NCBI GenBank assembly: GCA_019614645.1
Contig: JABWDB010000013.1
Location: 5,843,501-5,907,500, forward strand
Length of the DNA stretch: 64,000 bases
Direction of reading: 5' to 3'
Source: Stratiolaelaps scimitus
Taxonomy: Eukaryota; Arthropoda; Arachnida; Mesostigmata; Laelapidae
In this document: positions 46,356 through 59,273 of the stretch, piece after piece
Layout: each line of letters starts with the position of its first letter
Position numbering within the stretch: the first letter of the stretch is position 1
The notes under the pieces: model-generated
Database searches by the model: none
Seen by the model: only the letters and a program-made list of their open reading frames with translations
Told to the model about the DNA's origin: nothing
Program-made: the position numbers and the translations under genes

Positions 46356-49300
46356 TTGATGGTTCCGCTCTCCCCATCCGCAAGGTCAATCGGAGCATCA
46401 TTCACGGACATCGGGGTGGCCGTCGCAGTCATCAGCCGTGCCGTCTTCTGCCGCAGAGGCCAGAAAAAGTGTTCCACCAGCCGGTGAAAGAGCACCATAA
46501 GCCAGCCGATAAGTTCACTTTCACAATTATCAGTTGCGGAGCTTTATGGACACATCGGCTTGTCACTGCTTTACTTCTTGTTCCTATGGAAGTTGTTGCA
46601 GTTCCACCCGTTTTCCCCTTTATGGGGCCGAGTGTTCCACAGTGACGCTATGACCACCACAGTGTTCGAAAGTAAGACCTCAAAGCACCAAAGCAGCTGT
46701 TTCCAAACGCTCCTTCACAGCTGCGTCTAACCGCAGCGTGTGGCCTAATTTAAATCGCCAGCAGCTGGTCATCAACACGCCGCGATCACGGGGAGAAGCT
46801 GCGCGTCAGCGGTGGAGGTTGATTGATGCACAGCCCAAATAGGACCTTCGTAGTCAGTGTAGAAATGCACCTGGGATGTCAGTGGAGTGCGTACAAAAGT
46901 GCCGAAACAGTTTCTAGCGCACGAATTAACATGGGATTCGCGCCACAAAGATGCACCACCAAACAGACTAAGGCACTAAGGGGATGTCAGTCGGAACGCC
47001 GAATCAATCAGGATTGACGATGTTCATCAGAGCTTCACAAAGATGAGGCACAACTGTTCGATGCCAAAGCTTCTATCTTAATATCATCATAGTGCAATAA
47101 TAACGGCCATGGGTCGACCCAGCTGCACTCATCACATCGAGTAGGTACTGCTGAAGTAAACGCTGGTTGGGACGAAATATCATATTCAACAAGACAGCAC
47201 TGCGTCGGATTCAGCTTAAGTCGAATAAACGGGGCACTCATGGGCAACAGCACACTTAGCCATACGACGTCTTCATAATGAATCGCTTCTGTAGTAATTT
47301 GAGTATCACCGTTAGAACACCACAATAGGACTTCAAGACGGACATAAATAGTTTATACAATATTAAGAACAAAGCTTGAGTAAAGCTCCCTTGCAAAAGG
47401 GTGTGTCAAAGGGTGGAACTCCTTCGAGAATACAGTCGCTGGCACAACGTTCACGAGATTTTCAATGACCAGGACACCCACTATGAAATGAAAATAGAAG
47501 CCTACACTTGAGCCTGCGCCACCATGATGGTATGTGTATATGTATAGTGACTCTATAGCATGGCACCTGCGCATCATCTCTGCATTCAAGCATACTACAA
47601 GCTGTTCGTAGCGAGAAGAGTCTTCTTTCTCTTGAGATATTTGAGTTATCTCTTGGCGCTGTCACAAATATATTATATAAGGCTGCTTCCAGCCCGCGAT
47701 GAGTGTGAGGGTCGGTCTAGATCTTAAGGCAGATGCAAGCCGTATACACTATAGGAATATATGACCGGTCACCCTCTTTGGTGGTACTATGCCATTTGAA
47801 GAAGGCGACAGGGAGTCGTCATCCACTCCATGGGAGACGAGGTAATAGAGAAGAACGCGGGCGACTTAACTCAACTAACGCCACCCTTAAGACGTACAGG
47901 CCATATCGAATGAGGACAACCCTTCGTTGACCCACTCCTGGCCCATGAGCAGAGAGGAGGACGCATCAAGACCTCAAGACTTCACTGTCTGTGGAGCTCT
48001 ACGACGCGCTCTTACACTGACGCCACCGTGTTCTAATCCAGGTGAGAGCGGGCGCCAGCCTCGATCCTCAGCTACGAACATCACGGGGCTCCGATAGCTA
48101 GAGGAGCTCTGCGTCCTGAGGGGATAGATACCTCAACTCGGCTCCTCAAGAATGACTCAGCTTGTTTAATAGCAGAAACAGCAGCAGCACCAGCAGCAGG
48201 AGGCAGAAGAAAGAGGGGTAACGCCAGCAGACGATCCCGTGGCGGGCGGGCGGGCGGGCGGGCGGTCCCGTACTGATGACGCCGTTGCTGCTGTCGCTGT
48301 CTGTCGTAAATTGCCAGCCTTAATCTCTATCCCATTTATGGCTAGACAAGAGAGACTCGATGCTCTCTCATCTCGTGGGGTGTCAGGGTCGTGGTCAAGT
48401 TCGATTTGGACGCGCCGGGGAAACCAGGACCGCTGCATGGGGTAGCTCATAGAATCGAGAGACACGGGTAGAGAGACGGACGATTAGAATGGTCGTGAAA
48501 GTAGCCGGGCGGTGGGGTCCGGGGGTAGCTGAGGTGGACGGCGAAAGACGGCAATGCAAACGAAGTCGATGGCCCTCTGCTCCTATATCTCGCTTGACGC
48601 CGTTTGAGTTCAGGCTCCTTACTACAACTTACAACAGCCGGGCGAAGAGATACTTGAGTAGAAAAACCGCACGATCTTTCTTTTGCGACGAGTGGCATGT
48701 GTTCGAACCGTGACCCTTTATTTTCAAAGTACACAACGTTGACGTGGTAACCCGTTTACAAATGGAGTAGTAAATAGAACACGAGAAAATCACGAACGTT
48801 ATTTTTATAATGTGGACGGTATATTTTGCTTAATAGTTATTGCAACTGTTGTTTAGTCGCTTTTTATTTCGCTTTATTCATTTTAATTAGAAACTTCAGT
48901 GAAGTGAACCACCACTTTGCGTATTTGTACGGGATCCCTTGGAGATATGAATATGTTTGTATACATAAAATATTCTATGGAGTCATACCATGTCAGCAAC
49001 AACTTGGTCCCTTAGATTTAGGTGTATAAGGTATATTAGCCATTTGACTTAAAAAAATCGAACATTTGTGCAAAGTTAGCCCGATTGACGGCATTTCATA
49101 CTTTGTTAATAATGCATGGGGTCATAGAGGCCACATTAGAAAATAAATATATATATATATATATAAAAAAGTAGTGACTCTGTGAGGTTGCATTTAGATT
49201 GGCTAAGTCAACCAAAAGAATTAAGTGTACGTAATAATATATATCACTGCTTTTATGAGTGTGGCACAAACAGGGTCCACCTTTCCCGTAATCTTCAAAC

Positions 49301-51539
49301 GTAACAATAACTTGAAAAGGAGAAAATATATGTTTTGTGTCTAAACTGTTCTTCAGGACCACAGCATAATTTTGACACCAAACGTGTCCATGCGAATTAT
49401 ATATTACTATATATATATATATATACTATTATATATAACTATATTAGACACTAAACCTGAAAAATGCTGAAAGGTGATGCATAATGCACAAGAGGTCATC
49501 TTTGACTAATTTTAGCTCGAAATGCCTTTTTGAGTGAGAATAATAACAGCAAGATAGGTTTAACCGCGCAGATGCGCAGATTAAAGTATTTCAATTTTTG
49601 CGTTTAGGAACGTTTGATCATCTAGCAAAAAAAAGGTTCGAAAGTTCTAGTTTAAGAGTTTCGGCTCAGTCGTCAATATCACAATTAAGGTCCAGATCCA
49701 AGTACACGGGTTACTTTGCGATCTAAATCTCTAGCATAGCCACCAACATCTCAATGGGTTAAATACACTCCTATTCAATCCAGCTGTAAAGGATCTCAGC
49801 AGGCGAAATATTCCCCACGTCGCGCCCGGTTGGGTTCCGCAAACTTGTGTGATGCCAATCGGTTGCCATATATTAATATCTATACTTAGACAGGCAAAAT
49901 AAATAGCCCAAACATCAACTCAGCGCCTGCACCCCAGCTATAGCAGCTATACAAAGTCAAAATTCCAACATTCCTGCATTTGAATGAAGGTTGAAGTCGA
50001 CAGTAATAACTCTTCGCGCTCGTTTGCCTTCAAGAGCGAGGAAAAACACCCGCTCCCCCCTGGCCAGCAGGCCCGCTTCTCTACTCGACTGGTGTCCATG
50101 AAATCCACAAAGTCAGTGATTTGAAGCACAACCGTACGCGGCAATGTGTGCGCGATGCACGGTGAAGACCTCAGCGTTGAGCTTAAAGGTGTCAGCCGGG
50201 ATGCCTGTGGCTCATGAGGCGTTCAGAAGCAGGAATCCTCATCTTGCCCCTCGGTCTCGGTTGACTCACCCCTTGGCGCGTCACAGGGAACTCCGCTACG
50301 CTAGGGCACGAGCAGCTCAGTATTGGCTCAGTTGCTAAGTTCACCTGGCTGCTGACAGCAGCACAGTAGCGCACGCAGCAGTTTCGCCCGCCAGGTTCGT
50401 TCAGGTCATCTCTAATTCTGTTGATGAGTTCGAGTCGACGAAGCTCAGCGAGCGGCGTATCGCCCATTTCGAGGGAACGATTGCCCAATAGCCACGCGTT
50501 GTCTCACTCTCTCGTTCTCTACCTCACACGGGACACGCACACACGCTCTCTCCCTCTCTTTCTGTATCCGTTCTTCACCCGAACCCGCTGGGGCACTATT
50601 AGATCCAAACAACACCCACGAATATAGAAGGGGATCTGGTTTCGCCTTGCACTGCCGTCGTGTTCCGAAACACACACACACACAAAGCAGGACATAGAGA
50701 GTGCATAGCAGCGCAAAAGGAAAAAAAACTGGAGAATACTGAACCACAATGAGGCACGGGAAAGCTCTCAAGAAGAGCAAGCCCTAGCCAGCTTCGCTCT
50801 TAGCTCTTGCTGGCTGATCATCCAGTTAACTGGCAAAGGGAACGAAACGCTTCACTGCCACGCGACGTTGCAGGATGTCGTCGTGGGCCGAGTGTCGAGT
50901 CAAAGCAAAGGCAGATCGGAGCCAGCAGCTTTGTGCTTGCAATGTGCTTGAAGGTTGAAGGCACTGCTCTCGAACATGACAAATCAATTTGCGATGCTAC
51001 TTCGCCTGAAGCGTCTGCCACTCGTCCATCACCATGATCCCGTTCAGTGCGGGGGCATATCGCATCTCATAATGCTCGTTGCGCCACGATATGGAGATAT
51101 TTGCAAAATAAACGTTCTTCATTATTTTCTAGCGGTTGAAGAAAACGTCGCCGTCATCGCTATAGCGTTAGCCGATCGTGGGATCATAACAAGTGTTTTT
51201 AGTAGGAATGGTCTAATGTATTTCATACGTTTGGAACGCACTCTTTGGGTATTTCGTGGAAATCAAGGATATTCCTGTTAGTTAGGATCGCTGTGTTATC
51301 TCACCTGCTGTCCCCTGCGCCAAGTCGATTCAGTGGTTTGTCGTCAGGGACACGCACATGCACCCCGACCACACAGTACAAAACCACTCACAGACCTTCT
51401 TTTTCTCCTTGCATGTCCACAGGCTTCTTGCCATAGTGGTCCGACGAGATCCCTCTCTCCATGCCGGGCTTCGAAGCTCCATCCCCTCACGACAAAGAGA
51501 AAGAGACAGAGAGAGAGGGAGAGAGAAGGACCCTATCTC
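46356..51539. other. No recognisable gene; G-rich block at 48.2-48.7 kb
   Basis: A minus-strand frame at 47035-47325 contains IRLKLNPTQCCLVEYDISSQ, faintly like a retrotransposon reverse-transcriptase segment, but alone it is not convincing. Bases 48180-48710 are GC-rich with CAG-type repeats and open frames on both strands. The remainder is AT-rich with small (TA)n runs near 49148 and 49411. Confidence 0.35.
48240..48266 (+). repeat. (GGGC)n tract, G-quadruplex-type motif
   Basis: Five GGG runs separated by single C bases lie on the plus strand, followed by GG. This meets the usual four-run, short-loop definition of an intramolecular G-quadruplex. It is inside a GC-rich block. Confidence 0.85.
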
Positions 51540-51660
51540 AGGGCACGCGCGTCCTCGCGACTGTCTCGTTGGCTTTCTGTCTTCCTGGACATGTCAAAGG
51601 CATTCGACACGCTCTTTGTGACTCCTAGCTGCTCGTTCCGCTTCAAGCGCCGCATTACAT
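51540..51660 (+). pseudogene. Fragment of LINE reverse transcriptase (block 3)
   Basis: The plus strand reads VFLDMSKAFDTLF at 51579-51617, the DxxKAFDxV block of non-LTR reverse transcriptases that carries the first catalytic aspartate. No further blocks are recognised downstream and upstream is a GA-rich tract, so only a fragment remains. Confidence 0.65.
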
Positions 51661-52139
51661 AGAGACCAACCAATCTGATCGCTTGGTCGTGCTACATCCA
51701 GACCACAGGCAGTATGAGCGGCGGCATCTTGCCATTAGCAGCGACGCTCACATCAGTGTTTCGCGTACTCGGTCAAGGATATGAGAATCCCTGATCTCTC
51801 TCTCTCTCGCTCTCGTATAAAGGCGGCTCTTGCGACGAAGCAACGACGAAAAAAGCCCCTAAGCAAACGGGGACATATCAGCATCTACGGCGTCGAGCCC
51901 GTCTCGGTATTATGGCATCCATGAGGCCAATCGGCCCGGTAATTCTTAGGATGCACGAAGAAGATTCGTGGCTTTTCACGGGACGATTCGGGAGGCGTAT
52001 GACCTACCACGATGCCATACGCCATCTCAATATACCGCAAACCGATGCGGTGCATTCACCCGACAAGTTCCGTTGGCATCCTTGAGTCGCATCTTATAGA
52101 TTGTAGTGTACCCGCTGCATCTTGTCGTCAAGGTAGATA

Positions 52140-52147
<8 letters not shown>

Positions 52148-52190
<43 letters not shown>

Positions 52191-52191
52191 T
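52148..52191. repeat. Compound (TA)n(CA)n microsatellite
   Basis: A TA run of about 28 bases passes directly into a CA run. Confidence 0.9.
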
Positions 52192-53451
52192 CGACGCGCC
52201 TATACGGGCGGTATATTGGATCAAGTCAGCTTGTAAGGGCAGCGAGAGATGAAGTGCGATTTAGTGGTTTACGACCATATCCGCGAGTGTATATGGCCAC
52301 TGAACCGATGCAGGGCAGCCTTTCTGCAGGACATAAAGCCGCCAGCGAGCGAACGGGCGTCGGCTAGGGAGGTCACAGATGGTTGCAAGATGTGACCACA
52401 AGATGAGCCCCCGAGACTGGATCCGACCCGACTAGACTGTTGTGCCATGCGCGCCATAATGATTTGTTCCGCTGCTGACGGGCAAAACCATAACAGCGGA
52501 GAGGATGGCATACATTGGATGGACGATATTTTTGAAATTGCTATATAGGGATAGGTATTTATGTACAGATGGATCGCTATAGTCATAGACGACATACAGA
52601 GAGAGCGACAGAGATCTATGGAGGAGAGAAAAATACCGGAGCCGTGTTGTGACAATTCGAATAAAATCAATATGTAAAATATGCAAAAATACACTTCAAC
52701 AGTACATCATATTTATAGTGAAGCACAGATTTCCGTATATATCTGCTGTAACAGAACTGACTGACGCCGGTCTGCTATTACGATAAAATCGGTAAATAAG
52801 ATACGAATGGAGACAAATATCGACAGATGTACCAAATGCAGATTCAATCGGCTTGATGCAGTTTGGCCGGTGCCGAGATTTCCAAAGATTGTCTGCTATT
52901 GACCTCACAATGTGGTGTCCATGTCTTCGCCCATTTCTCCAAAGTTCCTCAAGCCATCAAACGTCAATAGAAGATCGTGTCAAACCACGCAATCGTCGGT
53001 CCCATTCGTTCGACAGCCTCCAACGAGGATAGCTGTTATAGCTGGCCATATCGGCCAGCGGTGCTACTGGTCTTATAAACTGGCCCTTGACGCTTGCCTT
53101 GCGAGCGTGTGCACTTCCCAAACGCGCATCAGAACAGACTGCACAACAGAGTACTGCGCGCACCCGTTCGGGTGTGAAGCTCCGATAAGCAAAGCCGATT
53201 AAGCAACCGACCCCGAGGCCGACGGCGGCCTAGGACGCCGGAGGACGTCTATGTGGAGGAGCACGCAGAGGAGATCGAGAGAGAGAGAGAGAGAAAGACT
53301 AGGAGCTATTTCTCCTCAGGAGAAGGAGCACAAAATGGGAGTACGGTTGCCAGCAGATATCTTTGCCTGAGGAGCGGACCCACTGCTTGGCCAATGCACA
53401 AGGGCGCATAGGGGTGCGCTGGTGTCTCCCACACTCTCAATCCATGTCTCT

Positions 53452-53460
<9 letters not shown>

Positions 53461-53494
<34 letters not shown>
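53461..53494. repeat. (CT)n microsatellite
   Basis: An uninterrupted CT run of about 34 bases lies just after a CT/CG-rich patch. The 139-codon plus-strand frame through it reads Ser-Leu repeats and is not accepted as coding. Confidence 0.9.
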
Positions 53495-53496
<2 letters not shown>

Positions 53497-56400
53497 AGAC
53501 AGCTTCGGCGTTTCCCTCTTAGTTTCGCAGCATCGCCATGCAGTGCAACCTCACCCCCCGGGGCTTGGGCTTCTTTGCGCCAATAGAATTGCCGCGCTAC
53601 GAGAGGCCATAGCCGCCGCCCAGCGTCCGCACCAGTCGAAGGTAGACAATGCGTTGGAATCTTTAACGCCAGTACCCTTAAATAGCAGCAGATCGCACGC
53701 GTCACACAATGACAGTGAGATGGTCTGGACGGTCTCGCTTTGTCAACAAGGTGCCCCTAAGGTGAACCGCGGAGAATATTGACACTGCAGTATAGATTTG
53801 AACGAGCGTTGCCCTCTGACTGAATCACTGGTAGTTGCGTTCGTGTGATACTACGCTATAAATATAGTGGGACGAGAATAACAAGATTCCGGTCATGTCC
53901 CAATCTCTCGGTATTGAATGAAACATTTTATATGAAGAAAACTGGCGGATTTTTTAATTGCAAGCCTTAATGACTCATCTGATTCATTTCGTGCGATTCA
54001 CACATGTGTCCACAGCTTCAACTACTCTTCACGTGCTGTCAACGTGGTGTAGCGGCTTGGGCAGACAATAGAGCAGTTACTCAAAGCGACACCCCTGATT
54101 GTTTCGGCAAGCCACCAGAGGAGATCTGGATCAATGCGTACCGTCATCCAGCTATGGCCTGATTTGGCTTAGGGAATACTCAGGCACAGTGTAATAAGGC
54201 TGGCTGCAGATGAGCCATAATACCAAGGTGTAGATGGAGATTAATAAACAAAGCAAGTGGCCGGTTTAGCAGAGATAAAATCCGTATGTGTATGTGATGA
54301 TGGTAACAGGATGCTCAGGATTTGCCTTATCAACTTCTGAATAGATTAACGACACAAAGCGATTGGAATTAGATGAAGTGAACAAAGCCTGCTGCTGCCG
54401 GCATCAGTCGGTTAGATTATTTTAATCGTCTAACCTATGCATATGCAGTAGCGTATCTGATAAGGGGACCAGAGCTTCCATTGTCCAATAGATGTATTTC
54501 AAAATTATGAGTCAAGTACGAAATATAGCTCAGTAATTCGATTTCGACGCCTTCAATTTCACTATATATAAAAGGGCATATGTGTGTGTGTGTGGTTTTG
54601 TGCTCAATTATTATATAATAACAACAATCTTCGATACCAGATACCTTACAAAGGAGGAACGTGTTAACTATAAATACGTTACGTATAATGCAATAGACGC
54701 TCAAGGGTTCCAATATCTATGTGTGCGTTATTCGAATATATAGAACTAAAATGAAATCTACCACAATTTGTCTATATATAGAAACGCAAAACTGTCACGA
54801 ATTGATCGCGATCCAACGAACAACGGAAATCACATTACGTAACAGCTAACTGAAGCTTTTTGAACGAAACCTGTCATTGCTTTTGCCGTATAGCGCTATA
54901 GATCTACATAATTACAATCTACTATAATTAGCTGCCTCCTCATAGGAGAGAGGAGAGAGAGAGAGACACTATATGTCTCCTCATTAAGAGACATATAATG
55001 AGATGAAATAAAAGCATGTCAGTATTTTACTATTACATTTACTACACGATACGGTATCCTCATAGCGTTCAGGTTAGTATTTCATACGTTATTTTCTGCA
55101 AGTCTCTGTATATCATCATGTCTGTATCAAGAAAGTGTAGGAAATTCACACCACTGAAATTTTGAAGGTCTCTAGCTCTCTTCTGACCTTTAACCGAGAG
55201 TGATGTTGCGGAGGCACGTCCAGCTTTATAGGGCATCTTATTTTTAGCAATTTTGTTATTTCACTGAATGCCACATAGTCATTTTATGTATGCCCATGTG
55301 GCCCTAATAATAACTAAAAACAACTACCTCTTGCACTATGAGATTGCATTACCTTTACTTGCTCTGACTCGCCACAGCACGGGCCGTGCCAGCGCACGTA
55401 ACCATACTAAACCACAGTATGTACAGGGTGTTTAGGTCGTTACGCAAAGCTATGGGCGACGCTGCGACTTCGGAGGTAACTTTTCCGTAAATGTTTGTTC
55501 GTTTCTTTCTCCGTGGGCACGGAGTGATATGTTAGCATGTGTGTTAAAGTGAGATAAAACGAGGACATGCACATTTGAAATGACGGCCAAGTTTGCTTGG
55601 AATCACACCAGAACTTCACGGTTTTCAGCAAGTCTCCGAATGTCCACTGCGAAAGTTTCGTAATATTTTCTCTCCCCCGCTCTCTCTCTCTATATATAGT
55701 TGCTTTCACGTACACGTTACGACGTATTGGCAAAAAAAGATTTAGCGACTTATTGCAGGTGTCAGACACACGGCAGGTTACATTTAGAACGGAACTCCAA
55801 CTTTGAGTAATAGTAGCAATCTCCCATCGGGTTGCGCAACTTCCCGAACACCCTGTACCAACAGACAACACAAGCTCGCATCATCCATAATTGACAAATT
55901 CGATATACATATATTACTCTCACTATTAATATTATTATTATTGTTATTACAAATGTCACCTGGAGCGGCCGAGTGACACATGTAGTCACGCCGTGTACAT
56001 CAACATGGCAACATTTAATTGGATATCGTTCGTATATGCCTGCCCACGTTAGCAGGCAGCTCTGGCGAAGCCTAACGTGAAGCTTTCCGCTTTTGAAGAG
56101 AGACAGAGAGAGGTCGGGGAAGCAGCTGCAGCCGCGTCGTACGCTCGGGGTGAGTTACTACCGCACTCACGGCTCTTGAGGCGTTCGTCCTCGTGCGCCT
56201 GTCGGACGCCCGGGGACAGTTCGCTCCCCTCACCAGCCAGACGCCCCCAACAAGCAAAGGCCACTCGGTCCGACGGGTAGCTCGTCCCGCCGTCCTGTCA
56301 TGTTATTATTACCTTATGGTGGCGGGCATCGGCGGCAGTGAAAGCAGTTGAGAGGAGAGGAGAGAGATAGAGGGGGACTCAAGCCCGCTCAGTGCCACGT

Positions 56401-58478
56401 CGCTGGATGGCTCTGGCCGTCGGTCAGTGCATGCTAGCTTGACTAGTACGTGATCTCCGAAATGAAGTTCGTGACAAAACGACGCCGGCGATGGCGACGG
56501 CCCGTGTCCATCACGAGAGCGAGCGAGCGGGCGAGTGAGGGACGAACAGGGGCCATTTCAACTTACTATCACTATTCACTTCACTTCGGGTCACAGCACT
56601 TCACAAGCACCTTTGCTTTTTCTATTGGGGCCCTCGAGGCAGACATCGAAAATAGCGCTGGACGTTCACCGCTGCTTTACAACCGCAGGGTACGCGGTAG
56701 GCAAAAACTAAAGAGCTTGAACAGTGAACACGGTTCGACTTGCGACTTGGATAGCACACCGTTGTAAGCTGACGGGATACTCACGGATGAGGGCACGATG
56801 CTGTGGAAGAGGAGGAAGCTGGTTTGTGACAATTTCATTACGCCACATCGTTGTGTCACCTCGCGGGAGCATGTGGCGAGAAGAGAGAAAAATACATGAG
56901 GAGGAATGGCATAGTGAGCTCGATTAGAGAGATAGAATTTGGGAGGGGGGGGGGGCACTTTTAATAGATATAGTCATTGTTATTACTGCCAAACACAGAT
57001 CACCGTGATGAAAACGGTAGTACTTGATTCAGGTTGGAAGATTACATATAGTATTGCAGGTATGTGTGCCGAGCGGTTATTGTAAAGGAAACCCGGACTA
57101 TTGTTCCCTAAAAATAAAGTGAAAGTAGGAAGATTGGGTTCTAATTCTAGAAAAAATTTAAATATGGACCCGTTAAATACTCGAATATGACTACTAATGA
57201 GAGAATGACAAGGGGCACTATCTGTGTGGCCATGATAACACAATATACTCTTTACTGTCTTTTTGTTTGTCTCAGAACTAATCACTTGAATTTGCCATAT
57301 GGCATTCCTTGAATAAAGATAATATTGCGGAATCTATTTATGTAAATTAGTTCTAAGAATTTAGTTCCAAGAAGAGTATAATGTAGAATGTTATATTAAT
57401 GATAATTGATTTTTTTCACAAAATTCATCTCCGAGTTTTAGCTTTTCTGCTGCTGTATACGCAACTGATGTTCATGGCCTTTGTTTGACTGGATGGCTAT
57501 ACTGTACTAGGTCTGTAAATTATTTGTATGAGAGCTCCGCGATCTTTTGTCGCAAATGGAGGTTACCTGCGATGGCCATCCATGGTGACCCTAGGTCCTC
57601 GCGCAGGCTGCTGACGAAGAAGGTCGCTTGAAGCAGGCGTTGCTAAAGGCTTTGGGGAGCTGACCTGAAGACCTATACATAGACCATTCCACCACACCGC
57701 TGGTGACACGTGTCAGTAGCCTTCTGTAACGAATTGTGCTCGGAGAGGTCATGACAGCGGAATTGGTAAGGTCAGCAAGCACTTTTTATACATCTAGCGC
57801 TAAGCGCCCTGATTCCGATGAAACGCCTTTCAGTTATTCAACTGTCTAATAACCGTTATATTCGTTATATCGTGGGTCGAGCAAATTCTGAGAGGACAAT
57901 TGTTTTCGACAGTGGAACTAGTTAAGTATATGGACAGTACCCTCTGGTGAGAAAACAGCTCGCTTATACTCAAAATATTCCTTATTAAATGATTAATTTG
58001 GATACGGGGCACAGACATGGTGGAGATTATGTCTATATTATATTATTATTGTATTCTATTACAGAGGATTTATTTATAAAAAACGGGAGAGCGCGATATT
58101 CGCGTAGGCTTTGTCATTACTTTCTAATTGTTTTATAATATTTCCGGGAAAAATCCGTGTATTTTTCAAATTCCATTACTGAAATAATCCGAATCACTCC
58201 CAATGTTTCTCTAAAAGGTGGAAGGAGGTGTGCATGGTTCAAATGAATTGCTTCATCAGAGAAAATCCGTCGTGAAAACAAGCTATGAGATCTTATTTAT
58301 GCTCTTGTGAGGCCTGCCTTCCTGGCGTCTACAATTTTCCCAGAATTTTCGGATCTTTCCAGAAATATCGGAGTTTCAAATTCATCCCAAGGTTCCCGGT
58401 GAGCGAGTTCGAGCGTTTAGTATCTTACGGTGTAGTGAACGTTAAGTAACAATAACACTGTGAGTTTGGAAAGTTATG
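53495..58478. other. No recognisable gene
   Basis: The stretch is mostly AT-rich, with a GC-rich patch at 56.04-56.70 kb and a G-run at 56945-56954. Frames up to 143 codons (55440-55871 minus) show no domain. A promoter is possible in the GC-rich patch but unsupported. Confidence 0.4.
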
Positions 58479-58536
58479 CCGGAAGCAGTTGTACCGCGGA
58501 CGTTGGATGTTGGCTAAGAATCTGGCCTGAATCTTT
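58479..58536 (+). mobile_element. Decayed relative of the short SINE-B-like element
   Basis: Bases 58483-58533 (GCAGTTGTACCGCGGACGTT, then GGATGTTGGCTAAGAATCTG) align with 44590-44635 with several changes. The stem-loop is no longer intact, so this copy is older. Confidence 0.5.
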
Positions 58537-59233
58537 ACTTAATTGTCTCAACAAAACTCACGCACCTCTGCGGGTAGTGATAGCCCTGGGTATTCGAAGA
58601 ACTGATAGTGAATTTGTCCGGATGTAGCCTCCCTCTCTCTGTCGCTCTCTCGCGCGGTGGTTGATCGGGGCAGAGGTGATTGAGCGTTAGAGCGCTTTGG
58701 CAGCATGTTGTGTCCGCGCATGGACCGAAAGGTAACCCGGTAGCTAACATTACGGGCTCACTCCTTAAGATGCCCTATAAACTTAGGATCACTTGAGCGT
58801 TCGCTTTCAAGTTGCAGATAAAAAAATGAACAAAACAGAACGCTCCACACTAGCCGTTATACTAAAATAGTAGTATTCATTCGGTATTTAATTTAAACGA
58901 GAACACAATTTGTACTACGTGCTGAATATCGATGTATGCTCTTCCGCCATATTCTTGAAGTGACGAGCATTGACAACAGACTCAACAAAGCGGATGTAAA
59001 ATATCTTCGAAAGCTGCTAAAGGGGATAGATATCGTCGACGAATACTTTATTCTTTGATACGATGACCTCGAGTTTGTGTTCAGTCCAGAAATGTGGTCA
59101 GAACCGAACGCGTAAAACACCTGTGTGTATGAAAACATTTATAATCCCCCATTTGTAAATGAATACAGCTAAGCTAGTCATGGTTATACACGAATGGTGA
59201 TACACATAACACTGAAATAATGTGGTTCATATG

Positions 59234-59273
<40 letters not shown>

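Noticed and set aside
47035..47325. Minus-strand frame resembling a reverse-transcriptase segment (LKLNPTQCCLVEY)
   Set aside because: No YxDD motif or neighbouring reverse-transcriptase block supports it.
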